A DNA stretch of 64,000 nucleotides from positions 1 to 64,000 of the forward strand of contig NZ_JBFAHM010000005.1 in assembly GCF_040654195.1 (NCBI RefSeq), written 5' to 3'. Positions 1-8,149 of this stretch are shown in pieces; the first letter of the stretch is position 1, and each line of letters opens with the position of its first letter. Source of the stretch: Hamadaea sp013361475. Its GTDB lineage: Bacteria; Actinomycetota; Actinomycetes; Mycobacteriales; Micromonosporaceae. The notes under the pieces were generated by a model, which was not told the origin of the DNA, ran no database searches, and saw nothing but the letters and a program-made list of their open reading frames with translations. The position numbers were made by a program, and so were the translations under genes.

Positions 1-202
1 CGGAAGACGGCCGGCAGCCTAATGATCAAGTGCTCGCGCCGCAGCTCGGCGGGCACAACATCCCATCAGTGGTCGATGTCTTCCGACCACCGGCAGGGGC
101 ACGGTCTAACCAAAGGACTACCCGTGGGGTGTCCAGGCGGTGCGAGTGCTCACCTGCCGGCGGCTACGGAACCGAGTCTGCGTCACAACCCGGCAGAACT
201 CA

Positions 203-1489
203 TTAGGCGGTGACGAAGGTGACCGGGATCGCCGGGTCGCCGGCCGACAGCTTCAGCCCTTCCCAGGGGATGGAGACGAGGTTCTGCCGCAGCTGCTCCC
301 GCGAGTCCTCCAGGGTCGGCGGGTCGATGACCTTGCCGCCCACTACGTAGGCGCGCTGGAGGAGCCGATCGTTCGGCTGCGGCTCCGGTGCGCCCTGGGA
401 GCAGACGACCTCCTCGGTCGCCGTGCCGGTCGGCTTGTGGCGGCGTACGGCGGTTTTGCGGCCGCCGACGGTCGCCTTGTTCTCCGACCGCTTCACGACC
501 GGGCGCCCGGCCACCTCGACCAGCTTGTAGACCAGTCCGGCGGTGGGTGCGCCGGAGCCGACGACGACTGCGGTGCCCGCGCCGTACGCGTCGACCGGTT
601 CCGCGGCGAGGGCGGCGATGGCGTACTCGTCGAGGTCGCCGCTGACGATGATCTTCACGTCGGGCGCGCCCAGCTCGTCGAGGAGCTGGCGGGACTGGGC
701 GGCCAGCACCGACAGGTCGCCGGAGTCGATGCGGATCGCCCGCAGTGTCGGTCCGGCCACCGCGACGGCGTTCCGGATGCCCTGGGCGATGTCGTAGGTG
801 TCCACGAGCAGGGTCGTCTCGGTGCCCAACGCGGCGACCTGGGAGGCGAAGGCGGTCGTCTCGTCGTCGTGCAGCAGCGTGAACGCGTGCGCGGCGGTGC
901 CCGCCGTCGGCACGCCGTACCGCAGGCCGGCCGCCAGGTTCGAGGTGGAGGCGAACCCCGCCAAGTACGCCGCCCGCGCCGACGCCACGGCCGCTTCCTC
1001 GTGCGTACGCCGGGAGCCCATCTCGATGATCGGGCGACCCCGGGCGGCGGTGACCATCCGGGCGGCGGCGGCCGCGATGGCGCAGTCGTGGTTGAGCACG
1101 CTCAGGATCAGCGTCTCGAGGACGACGCACTCGGCGAATGTGCCGGAGACGGTCAGGATCGGCGACCCGGGGAAGAAGAGCTCGCCTTCGGCGTACCCGT
1201 CGATGTCGCCGGTGAACCGGTAATCGGCGAGCCAGTCGCCGGTGGCGCGGTCCACGATGCCCTGGTCGACCAGGTACGCGATCTCGTCCGGGTCGAACTT
1301 GAAGCGGGAGATCAACTCCATGAGCCGGCCGGTTCCGGCGACCACGCCGTAGCGGCGGCCGTTGGGGAGCCGGCGGCCGAACGCTTCGAAGACGCAGGGC
1401 CGCTCGGCCGTCCCGTCCCGCAGCGCGGCGCTGAGCATGGTGAGTTCGTACTGGTCGGTGAGGAGCCCGGGTGATCCACGCACGCTCAC
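203..1489 (-). CDS. pncB: nicotinate phosphoribosyltransferase
   Basis: Joins nicotinate to PRPP to give nicotinate mononucleotide, the entry step of the Preiss-Handler NAD salvage pathway in the cytosol. The 428-residue product opens with LLTDQYELTM, the family's N-terminal signature, and contains GSRRTHEEAA near residue 160 and IRIDSGDLSVLA near residue 255, which belong to the phosphoribosyl-binding barrel. The length is normal for the family. It is divergent from clpS, as pncB1 (Rv1330c) is in Mycobacterium tuberculosis, which supports the call. An upstream in-frame start would only add a poorly conserved arginine-rich tail, so the MSVRGSPGLL start is preferred. Positions 1-202, downstream of the stop, show no gene I can support. 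Confidence 0.96.
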   Translation of the reverse strand: MSVRGSPGLLTDQYELTMLSAALRDGTAERPCVFEAFGRRLPNGRRYGVVAGTGRLMELISRFKFDPDEIAYLVDQGIVDRATGDWLADYRFTGDIDGYAEGELFFPGSPILTVSGTFAECVVLETLILSVLNHDCAIAAAAARMVTAARGRPIIEMGSRRTHEEAAVASARAAYLAGFASTSNLAAGLRYGVPTAGTAAHAFTLLHDDETTAFASQVAALGTETTLLVDTYDIAQGIRNAVAVAGPTLRAIRIDSGDLSVLAAQSRQLLDELGAPDVKIIVSGDLDEYAIAALAAEPVDAYGAGTAVVVGSGAPTAGLVYKLVEVAGRPVVKRSENKATVGGRKTAVRRHKPTGTATEEVVCSQGAPEPQPNDRLLQRAYVVGGKVIDPPTLEDSREQLRQNLVSIPWEGLKLSAGDPAIPVTFVTA

Positions 1490-1558
1490 AGCGTACGGGC
1501 ACAGACCCGGTCGTCGCCGGGACGGTGAGATTCCGCGATCCCGTGGCAGGATGGGGTC

Positions 1559-1849
1559 ATGACCACGCCCCAGATCCTGCCGGTGGAGCGGCCGGAGGCT
1601 GCCGAAGAGCCGGAGTCATCCCGGCCGTGGGTCACGATCGTCCACGACGATCCTGTCAATCTCATGACTTATGTCGTGTTTGTCTTCCAAAAGCTCTTCG
1701 GGTTCTCCCGGGAGACGGCGGAGACGTTGATGATGGATGTGCACACGAAGGGCAGGGCCATCGTGTCCAGTGGCGCGCGCGAGCGCATGGAGTACGACGC
1801 CGCCCGGCTGCACAGTTACGGTCTCTGGGCGACGGTTGACAAGCAGTGA
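1559..1849 (+). CDS. clpS: ATP-dependent Clp protease adaptor ClpS
   Basis: ClpS delivers N-end-rule substrates to the ClpAP/ClpCP protease. The 96-residue protein has the conserved core: VTIVHDDPVNLMTYVVFVFQ (residues about 29-48) with the NLMTYV element that binds the N-degron, followed by a helix ending in HTKGRAIV. A hexamer CAGGAT at 1547-1552 ends six bases before the ATG, so the mRNA may be leaderless. It overlaps the next gene by GTGA. The order pncB-clpS-DUF2017 is that of Rv1330c-Rv1332. Confidence 0.96.
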   Translation: MTTPQILPVERPEAAEEPESSRPWVTIVHDDPVNLMTYVVFVFQKLFGFSRETAETLMMDVHTKGRAIVSSGARERMEYDAARLHSYGLWATVDKQ

Positions 1850-2361
1850 GTCTGTTCCGCCGGGATGGCGAGGAATGCGTCGCCACGCTCTCGCTCGATG
1901 AGGTGCGCGTCCTGCGCCGGGTCGCGTCCGAGGTCGTCGGCCTGCTGACCGAGGGCTTCGATCACTCCGACCCCGTGGTCGTACGTTTGTTCCCGACCGT
2001 CTACCCGGAGGATCCGGAGGAGGCGGCCGACTTCCGCCGGTTCACCGAGGGCGATCTCAAGACGAGCAAGATCGACCAGGCCGGTGCGGTGCTCGCGGCG
2101 CTGCCGGGCGAGGAGGAGCTGGAGCCGTCCGGCGCCGAGGTGCGGCTCGACTCCGAGGCGTCCGAGGCGTGGCTGCGCGCCATCAATGACGTACGCCTCG
2201 CGATGGGCGTCCGGCTCGGGATCACCGACGAGACCGACCTCGACGAGGAGCTGACCGAGGAGATCGAGCGCGACGTGCAGTCGGCTCGGGCGTTCCAGCT
2301 CTCCGTGTACGCGTACCTGGGGTATCTCCAGGAGTCGCTGCTCGATGCGATCATGAGGTAG
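1846..2361 (+). CDS. DUF2017 family protein
   Basis: A 171-residue cytosolic protein of the actinobacterial DUF2017 family, whose biochemical role is not known. It is acidic, with EEVEL-like runs (GEEELEPS, DLDEELTEEIERD), and shows no transmembrane segment. The GTG start overlaps the clpS stop (GTGA), so the two are probably translated together; the same pairing in mycobacteria hints at a link with ClpS-dependent proteolysis, which is inference. Confidence 0.88.
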   Translation: MSLFRRDGEECVATLSLDEVRVLRRVASEVVGLLTEGFDHSDPVVVRLFPTVYPEDPEEAADFRRFTEGDLKTSKIDQAGAVLAALPGEEELEPSGAEVRLDSEASEAWLRAINDVRLAMGVRLGITDETDLDEELTEEIERDVQSARAFQLSVYAYLGYLQESLLDAIMR

Positions 2362-2404
2362 CTCACGGTCCATCCGAAGGCCCGTGCCGGATACGCTTGT
2401 CGGC

Positions 2405-2887
2405 GTGCTGACCATCGACAAGGCGATCCTCGACGCGATCGTCGCCCACGCCCGCCGGGACCACCCGGACGAGGCCTGCGGCGTGGTCACCGGCCCGATC
2501 GGGACGGACACCCCGACCCGGCACATCGCCATGGAGAACGTGGAGCGTTCGCAGACGTTCTACCGGTTCGACCCGATGGAGCAGCTGCGGGTCTGGCGGG
2601 AGATGGACGACCTCGACGAGGAGCCGGTGGTCATCTACCACTCGCACACCGCGACCGAGGCGTACCCGTCCCGGACCGACGTCTCGCTCGCCGGTGAACC
2701 GGGAGCCCACTACCTGCTCGTCTCGACACGTGAGCCAGATGTGACCGAGGTCCGGTCCTTCCGTATCCTGGACGGCGTGGTGACTGAGGAACCAGTGAAG
2801 CTGGTGGGAAGCGGCGACGAGCTCGCCGTGCAGTCCTACATGTTCGGCCAGACTCCGACGACGGTCGACTACGAGTGTCGCGGCTAG
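2405..2887 (+). CDS. mec: CysO-cysteine peptidase, Mov34/MPN/PAD-1 (JAMM) metallopeptidase
   Basis: In Mycobacterium tuberculosis, Mec releases free cysteine from the CysO-cysteine adduct in the O-phosphoserine cysteine pathway. The 160-residue protein has the zinc JAMM motif: a conserved Glu in DEACGVVTG near the N-terminus and HSHTATEAYPSRTD (about residues 81-94). I chose the GTG at 2405 rather than 2384 because a TACGCT -10-like hexamer at 2392-2397 lies seven bases upstream (leaderless pattern) and the protein then begins VLTIDKAIL, matching the family start. cysO and cysM follow in order. See the finding on the CysO tail for a possible second role in processing. Confidence 0.92.
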   Translation: MLTIDKAILDAIVAHARRDHPDEACGVVTGPIGTDTPTRHIAMENVERSQTFYRFDPMEQLRVWREMDDLDEEPVVIYHSHTATEAYPSRTDVSLAGEPGAHYLLVSTREPDVTEVRSFRILDGVVTEEPVKLVGSGDELAVQSYMFGQTPTTVDYECRG

Positions 2888-2944
2888 AGACCGCCTTCCT
2901 CGCCCGTCCCCGTTCGTAACCTTTTCCAAGGAGTCCGAAAGACC

Positions 2945-3259
2945 ATGGCCATCGAAGTTCGCATCCCCACGATCCTGCGCAGCTACACCGGCAACCAGAA
3001 GGCCGTCGAAGGCTCCGGCGACACCCTCGCCGAGCTGCTCGCCGACCTCGACGCCCGGCACACCGGCCTCAAGGGCCGCCTGATCACCGACGAGGGCGCG
3101 CTGCACCGGTTCGTCAACATCTACGTCAACGACGAGGACGTCCGCTTCCTCGGCTCGCTGGACGCCAAGGTCAGCGACGGCGACACCGTGACGATCCTGC
3201 CGGCCGTCGCCGGGGGCGCGCTGGGGCTGCTCGCCGCCGCGGCGTACCTGGGCCGCTGA
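2945..3259 (+). CDS. cysO: CysO sulfur-carrier protein (MoaD/ThiS family) with extra C-terminal tail
   Basis: Small ubiquitin-fold sulfur carrier whose C-terminal Gly-Gly, as a thiocarboxylate, donates sulfur to CysM. Family features are IPTILRSYTGNQ at the N-terminus and FVNIYVNDEDVRFL in the centre, ending in ILPAVAGG. The family protein normally stops at this Gly-Gly. Here 13 more residues follow (ALGLLAAAAYLGR) before the stop, giving 104 residues. The reading frame is clean, so this is not an obvious frameshift. The RBS AAGGAG lies at 2929-2934. The tail would have to be removed before activation, and the neighbouring JAMM peptidase is the natural candidate (inference). Confidence 0.93.
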   Translation: MAIEVRIPTILRSYTGNQKAVEGSGDTLAELLADLDARHTGLKGRLITDEGALHRFVNIYVNDEDVRFLGSLDAKVSDGDTVTILPAVAGGALGLLAAAAYLGR

Positions 3260-3327
3260 CCCGTCTCTCCGCCGCCGGTCGCGGGCTTCGGCCCGGGGCC
3301 GGCGTGCGGTGCTGAAGGAGGCTGGAA

Positions 3328-4275
3328 GTGCGGTACGACTCGATCCTCGACTTCTGCGGCAACACCCCGCTCGTCGGCCTGCCCCGTCTGTCGCCCAGCG
3401 AAGACGTGCGCATCTGGGCCAAGCTGGAGGACCGCAACCCGACCGGCAGCGTGAAGGATCGCGCCGCGCTGTACATGGTGCGCGCGGCCGAGTCCGACGG
3501 CACGCTGCGGCCGGGCGCGACGATCCTCGAGCCGACCAGCGGCAACACCGGCATCGCCCTGGCGATGGTGGCCAAGCTGCGCGGCTATCGGCTCGTCTGC
3601 GTCATGCCGGAGAACGTCTCCGCCGAACGCGTCCAGTTGCTCCGGATGTACGGCGCGGAGATCATCTTCTCGCCGGCGGCGGGCGGTTCCAACCAAGCCG
3701 TCGCCACGGCGAAGCAGATCGCTGAGGAGCACCCCGACTGGGTCATGCTCTTCCAGTACGGCAACGAGGCCAACGCCCGCGCCCACTACGAGACCACCGG
3801 TCCCGAGCTGCTGCGTGACCTGCCGACCATCACCCATTTCGTGGCCGGCCTGGGCACCACCGGCACGCTCATGGGCACCGGTCGCTACCTGCGCGAGAAG
3901 AACCCCGACATCCAGATCATCGCGGCCGAGCCGCGCTACGGCGAACTGGTCTACGGGCTGCGCAACATCGACGAGGGCTACGTGCCCGAGCTCTACGACG
4001 CCACCGTCCTCACCCGCCGGTTCTCCGTCGGTACGCGGGACGCGGTGCTGCGTACGCGGCAACTGGTCGAAGTGGAGGGTCTGTTCGTCGGATTCTCCAC
4101 GGGAGCGGTGTTCCACGCCGCTCTCGCCGTCGCCCACGCCGCCGCGAAGGCGGGGCAGAAGGCCGACGTCGCGTTCCTCGTCGCCGACGGCGGCTGGAAG
4201 TACCTGTCGACCGGGGCGTACAGCGGGACGCTGGCCGACGCCGAAGAGGCGCTCGAAGGTCAGCTCTGGGCCTGA
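3328..4275 (+). CDS. cysM: O-phosphoserine sulfhydrylase / cysteine synthase B
   Basis: PLP-dependent enzyme making cysteine on CysO thiocarboxylate from O-phosphoserine. The 315-residue protein has the PLP lysine in NPTGSVKDRAA (about residues 38-48), the substrate loop PTSGNTGIALA (about 71-81) and the phosphate-binding loop GLGTTGTLMGTGRYL (about 173-187). The start is GTG at 3328 with RBS AAGGAG seven bases upstream. Its place directly after mec and cysO points to the CysO-dependent route rather than the O-acetylserine route. A 67-bp palindrome just past the stop may act as a terminator. Confidence 0.95.
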   Translation: MRYDSILDFCGNTPLVGLPRLSPSEDVRIWAKLEDRNPTGSVKDRAALYMVRAAESDGTLRPGATILEPTSGNTGIALAMVAKLRGYRLVCVMPENVSAERVQLLRMYGAEIIFSPAAGGSNQAVATAKQIAEEHPDWVMLFQYGNEANARAHYETTGPELLRDLPTITHFVAGLGTTGTLMGTGRYLREKNPDIQIIAAEPRYGELVYGLRNIDEGYVPELYDATVLTRRFSVGTRDAVLRTRQLVEVEGLFVGFSTGAVFHAALAVAHAAAKAGQKADVAFLVADGGWKYLSTGAYSGTLADAEEALEGQLWA

Positions 4276-4279
4276 CACC

Positions 4280-4346
4280 GGCGCTGGGTCAGGGTTCCCG
4301 GTCGAATCTTGGGCCAAGATTCGACCCAGAACCCTGATCCAGCGCC
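4280..4346. repeat. 67-bp dispersed palindromic repeat, copy 1
   Basis: Imperfect inverted repeat with outer ends GGCGCTGG and CCAGCGCC and the inner core GAATCTTGGGCCAAGATTC. The same design occurs at 18672-18738 and, in pieces, at 22070-22120 and 22211-22244. It lies between cysM and a convergent gene, so a folded transcript could work as a bidirectional terminator; that is inference. Confidence 0.85.
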
Positions 4347-4418
4347 AAGAAGGCGACGGCGCCGAAGAGGCGACGGCGCCAGAGAGGCGACGGCGTCAGA
4401 GAGGCGACGGCGTCAGAG
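4347..4418. repeat. tandem repeat of about 17 bp
   Basis: About four consecutive units of the form agaggcgacggcgycag directly follow the palindrome and run into the 3' end of the convergent membrane-protein gene. The last two units are identical. No coding role is seen. Confidence 0.75.
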
Positions 4419-4874
4419 CTGGGTGATCACCAGCAGGAGGTTGCCGCCGAGGAGCACCGAGGCCACGCCCAGCAGCTCCCACGGCAGCCAGCGGTGGTGC
4501 ATGGTGGCGAAGGCGAGCCCGCCGCAGACGGTTCCGGCGATGCCGACCGACATCACCGTGGGCACCAGCCACTCCGGTCCGGGCTCGAAGACGATCGCGA
4601 GGAAGACCCGGATCGCGACGACCATGCCGACGAGGACCAGCAGCGCGGCCCACGCGCTCATGCCGAGCATCCGCGTGCTGCCGGGTTCGGGGTCGTCCTG
4701 CTCCGGTAGCCGCAGGGCGCGCATCGGGTTTCGGCGTACCGACTGGATCGCTTCGGCGGGAACCACCGGCAGCGAGCCGACCCGCGCGCGAACGAGCGTC
4801 GCGGCCTGGGTTTCACCCGAGGGCTGGGCGGGGGTCTCGGTAAGGGTGTCGATGCGCGTCTCCACGTCTGGCAC
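4413..4874 (-). CDS. small integral membrane protein of unknown function
   Basis: A 153-residue protein with a polar N-terminal half (about residues 1-70) and three hydrophobic segments: MSAWAALLVLVGMVVAIRVF, LVPTVMSVGIAGTVCGGLAF and LLGVASVLLGGNLLLVI. I recognise no catalytic motif. In mycobacteria a rhomboid protease gene (Rv1337) occupies the space between cysM and murI; this protein is too short and lacks GxSx and His motifs, so it is not a rhomboid. The C-terminus ends beside the tandem repeat. Confidence 0.75.
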   Translation of the reverse strand: MPDVETRIDTLTETPAQPSGETQAATLVRARVGSLPVVPAEAIQSVRRNPMRALRLPEQDDPEPGSTRMLGMSAWAALLVLVGMVVAIRVFLAIVFEPGPEWLVPTVMSVGIAGTVCGGLAFATMHHRWLPWELLGVASVLLGGNLLLVITQL

Positions 4875-4997
4875 AACGGCGCCGGGTGTGATGCGTAACG
4901 CGCGGCGGTCGAGTAACGCCTGGTCAGGTTGTCACCTTGGCGACATGTTCGAGCAGACCTTACTTAAGGCTGGCGCTCGCGGCGTAGGCTCCGAGCC

Positions 4998-5810
4998 GTG
5001 ACGGACACACCGATCGGGATCTTCGACTCGGGAGTCGGTGGCCTGACGGTAGCCCGAGCGATCCTGGACCAGTTGCCACACGAGCGCCTGCTCTATCTGG
5101 GAGACACGGCGCACGTGCCCTATGGTCCGAAACCTCTGGCCGACATCCGGCGATATGTCCTCGAATGCCTGGATGACCTCGTGGCCGCGGACGTCAAGAT
5201 GCTGGTGATCGCCTGCAACTCGGCGGTGTCGGCGTGCCTGGCCGATGTCCGGGAGCGCTACGACATCCCCGTGGTGGAGGTGATCCGCCCGGCCGTCCGC
5301 CGGGCGGTGGCAGCGACCCGCAACGGCCGAGTGGGCGTCATCGGCACCTCCGCCACCATCACCAGCCGGGCCTACCAGGACGCGTTCGCCGCCGCCCCGC
5401 ACGTGACCGTCACCGCGGCCGCCTGCCCGCAGTTCGTCGACTTCGTCGAACGCGGGATCACCTCCGGCCGGGCGCTGCTCGGTCTGGCCAGTGCCTACCT
5501 CGAACCCTTGCAGCAGGCCGGCGTCGACACCCTCGTCCTGGGCTGCACCCACTACCCGCTCCTTTCCGGCATGCTGAGCCTCGTGATGGGCGAGCAGGTG
5601 ACGCTGGTCTCCAGTGCCGAGGAGACGGCCAAAGACGTCTATCGGGTGCTGGTCGAAAACGACATGCTGCGCCCCGACGACGCCCCGCCCCCGCGCCACG
5701 AGCTGCGGGTCACCGGTGACGACGAACCCTTCCAGCGGCTCGCGCGGCGCTTCCTCGGCGACTTCCCGGCGGCCCTACCGGACTCCAATCACGCGGGAGT
5801 GGCTCGATGA
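4998..5810 (+). CDS. murI: glutamate racemase
   Basis: Converts L- to D-glutamate for peptidoglycan. The 270-residue protein has IGIFDSGVGGLTVAR at the N-terminus, the first catalytic Cys in MLVIACNSAVSA (about residue 75) and the second in LVLGCTHYPLL (about residue 186). The start is GTG at 4998. A TAGGCT hexamer at 4985-4990 ends seven bases before it, so transcription may be leaderless. It overlaps the next gene by ATGA. Confidence 0.97.
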   Translation: MTDTPIGIFDSGVGGLTVARAILDQLPHERLLYLGDTAHVPYGPKPLADIRRYVLECLDDLVAADVKMLVIACNSAVSACLADVRERYDIPVVEVIRPAVRRAVAATRNGRVGVIGTSATITSRAYQDAFAAAPHVTVTAAACPQFVDFVERGITSGRALLGLASAYLEPLQQAGVDTLVLGCTHYPLLSGMLSLVMGEQVTLVSSAEETAKDVYRVLVENDMLRPDDAPPPRHELRVTGDDEPFQRLARRFLGDFPAALPDSNHAGVAR

Positions 5811-6553
5811 GACTGACGGTGTTGGGCTGCGCGGGCAGCTTTCCGGGCCCTGAGTCTCCCTGTTCGGCCTACCTCGTGGAGGCCGACGGGTTCCGGCTGC
5901 TCATCGACTTCGGCTCGGGCTCGCTGTCGTCGCTGCAGCGGTACGCCGGGCTGAACGCGGTCGACGCGATCGTCCTCAGTCACCTCCACTGCGATCACAT
6001 GATGGACGCCGCGCTCTACGTGGTGGTCCGCCGCTACGCTCCGGACGGCCCCTACCCGCCGTTGCCCGTGTACGCCCCGGCCGGTGCGCCGGAACGGCTG
6101 GCGGGTGCGTACAGCGCCGACGAGGGACCGCTCGACGACGTCTACACCTTCTACAGCCTGCAGTCGGGCAGCTTCCCGATCGGCCCGTTCACCGTCACGG
6201 TGGATCGGGTGAACCACCCCATCGAGACCTACGGCGTACGCCTGGAGCACAACGGCCGGGTGTTGGCGTACTCGGGGGACACCGCGGTGTGCGACGCCGT
6301 TCTGCGGCTGGCCCAGGGCGCCGACCTGTTCCTGTGCGAGGCGAGCTACCTCGACGGCGTGGACAACCCGCCCGGCCTGCACCTGACCGGCCGGGAGGCC
6401 GGCGAGGTGGCCACCAAGGCAGGCGTACGCCGGCTCCTCCTCACGCATCTGGTGACGGCCTGGGGCAGCGAGGCGGAGACGCTGGAGGCGGCGGTCGGCG
6501 CGTTCCAGGGGCCGGTGGAGATCGCCCGGCCGGGCGCCCGCTTCGACGTCTGA
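5807..6553 (+). CDS. MBL-fold metallo-hydrolase (Rv1339-like)
   Basis: Metallo-beta-lactamase fold enzyme of 248 residues with the metal motif LSHLHCDHMMD (about residues 59-69), a second ligand region in YSGDTAVCDA (about 154-163) and LLLTHLVTAW near the C-terminus. The M. tuberculosis orthologue in the same position (Rv1339) has been reported as an atypical cyclic-AMP phosphodiesterase; the ribonuclease Z family is the alternative relative. The ATGA overlap with murI and the tight spacing to rph indicate one operon. Confidence 0.9.
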   Translation: MRLTVLGCAGSFPGPESPCSAYLVEADGFRLLIDFGSGSLSSLQRYAGLNAVDAIVLSHLHCDHMMDAALYVVVRRYAPDGPYPPLPVYAPAGAPERLAGAYSADEGPLDDVYTFYSLQSGSFPIGPFTVTVDRVNHPIETYGVRLEHNGRVLAYSGDTAVCDAVLRLAQGADLFLCEASYLDGVDNPPGLHLTGREAGEVATKAGVRRLLLTHLVTAWGSEAETLEAAVGAFQGPVEIARPGARFDV

Positions 6554-6608
6554 CGCCGGAACAAAGCCCGCCGTGGGCGGCAATCGGATGAACTGTAGGG
6601 TTACGGGC

Positions 6609-7397
6609 ATGACCCGACCCGATGGACGCGCGGCTGACGAGCTTCGTCCGGTGAAGTTGACCCGCGGCTGGAGCATGCACCCGGAGGGCTCGGTTCTCGT
6701 CGAGTTCGGCAACACCCGGGTTCTGTGCACGGCGAGCGTGACCGAAGGGGTGCCGCGGTGGCGTAAGGGCTCCGGCCTGGGCTGGGTGACCAGTGAGTAC
6801 GCGATGCTCCCGCGCGCGACGACGACGCGGTCGGATCGGGAGAGCGTCAAGGGCAAGATCGGCGGGCGGACGCACGAGATCTCGCGCTTGATCGGCCGCA
6901 GTCTGCGAGCCTGCATCGAGCTGAAGGCGTTGGGCGAGAACTCCATCGTCATCGACTGCGACGTGCTGCAAGCCGACGGCGGTACGCGTACCGCCGCGAT
7001 CACGGGCTCCTACGTCGCCCTCCACGACGCGGTGACCTGGCTGGCCAACAAGGGCGCGCTGGCGAAGAAGCAGACCGTCGAGTCCACGTTGCACCGTTCG
7101 GTGGCCGCGGTCAGCGTCGGCGTCATCAAGGGCGAGCCGCGCCTGGACCTCTGCTACGACGAGGATGTCAGCGCCGAGGTCGACATGAACATCGTCTGCA
7201 CCGGGACCGGCGACTTCGTCGAGGTGCAGGGCACCGGCGAGGACGGCGTCTTCGACCGCAAGCAGCTCAACGAACTGCTCGACCTCGGCGTGGCCGGTTG
7301 CGGCCGGCTGGCCGAGCTGCAGCGTGAGGTGCTGGGCCTGCCGTCGCTGTCACCGACCAGTCTGCTGGCGAAGTTCGGAGGGGACGTCCGCCGATGA
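6609..7397 (+). CDS. rph: ribonuclease PH
   Basis: Phosphorolytic 3'-5' exoribonuclease that trims tRNA 3' ends. The translation from the ATG at 6609 begins MTRPDGRAADELRPVKLTRG, the usual family start; the longer frame from 6573 adds 12 unlikely residues. Visible family blocks are ARATTTRSDRE, GRTHEISRLIGRSLRA and DCDVLQADGGTRTAAITG. The length of 262 residues is normal. It overlaps rdgB by ATGA. Confidence 0.96.
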   Translation: MTRPDGRAADELRPVKLTRGWSMHPEGSVLVEFGNTRVLCTASVTEGVPRWRKGSGLGWVTSEYAMLPRATTTRSDRESVKGKIGGRTHEISRLIGRSLRACIELKALGENSIVIDCDVLQADGGTRTAAITGSYVALHDAVTWLANKGALAKKQTVESTLHRSVAAVSVGVIKGEPRLDLCYDEDVSAEVDMNIVCTGTGDFVEVQGTGEDGVFDRKQLNELLDLGVAGCGRLAELQREVLGLPSLSPTSLLAKFGGDVRR

Positions 7398-8029
7398 GGC
7401 TGCTGCTCGCGACCCGCAACCTGAAGAAGCTCGACGAACTGCGCCGCATCCTCGCGGCCTCGCCCGCGCTGGTGGGTGTCGAGCTGATCGGCCTCGACGA
7501 CGTCCCCCAGTATCCGGAGGCTCCGGAGACCGGGCTCACCTTCGCCGAGAACGCGCTGCTCAAGGCGCGTGAAGGGGTCAAGTACACGGGCCTGCCGACG
7601 GTCGCCGACGACTCCGGTCTCGCCGTCGACGCGCTCAGCGGCATGCCGGGCGTGTTCAGCGCGCGCTGGTCGGGCCGGTTCGGTACCGACTACCCGCACG
7701 GCAAGGACGTCGCCAACCTCGAACTGGTCCTCGACCAGACCCACGACGTGGCCGACGACAAGCGCGGCGCGGCCTTCATCTGCGCCGCCGCGCTCGTCCT
7801 GCCGGGCGGCGACGGCAACCGGGAACACCTGGTCAGCGGCCAGATGCGCGGCCGCCTGCTGCGTGCGCCGCGCGGCCTGGGCGGCTTCGGCTACGACCCG
7901 ATCTTCCAGGCTGAGGGGCACACTCGCTCCACCGCGGAGCTCACCGCCGAGGAGAAGGACGCGATCAGCCACCGGGGCCAGGCCTTCCGGGCGCTCGCCG
8001 CGGTGATCGCGAAGCAGCTCAAGCCCTAG
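7394..8029 (+). CDS. rdgB: XTP/dITP diphosphatase (RdgB/HAM1 family)
   Basis: Hydrolyses non-canonical purine nucleoside triphosphates to monophosphates and so keeps them out of DNA and RNA. The 211-residue protein starts LLLATRNLKKLDELRRIL (substrate-binding N-terminus), has TVADDSGLAVDALSGMPGV (metal-binding Asp pair, about residues 69-87) and GGFGYDPIF near the C-terminus. It is coupled to rph, as in many actinobacteria. Confidence 0.97.
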   Translation: MRLLLATRNLKKLDELRRILAASPALVGVELIGLDDVPQYPEAPETGLTFAENALLKAREGVKYTGLPTVADDSGLAVDALSGMPGVFSARWSGRFGTDYPHGKDVANLELVLDQTHDVADDKRGAAFICAAALVLPGGDGNREHLVSGQMRGRLLRAPRGLGGFGYDPIFQAEGHTRSTAELTAEEKDAISHRGQAFRALAAVIAKQLKP

Positions 8030-8149
8030 CTGGTACGCCCACCGCACTACCGTCGCGCGTCAGGCGTGTCTGGCAATTCTTTAGTCAAGCCGTTGGCAAA
8101 TCTTCAGTGATCATGGCGGCAGATTTTCAGTTACGCGTATGATTGCTTC

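Noticed and set aside
140..1474. Open frame of 444 codons on the plus strand over pncB
   Set aside because: Composition is arginine/glycine/aspartate-rich without any motif; it is the antisense shadow of a well-supported enzyme.
8093..8143. TTGGCA and TATGAT as a promoter pair for the DUF4143 ATPase gene
   Set aside because: The boxes are about 39 bp apart, too far for a sigma-70 promoter.
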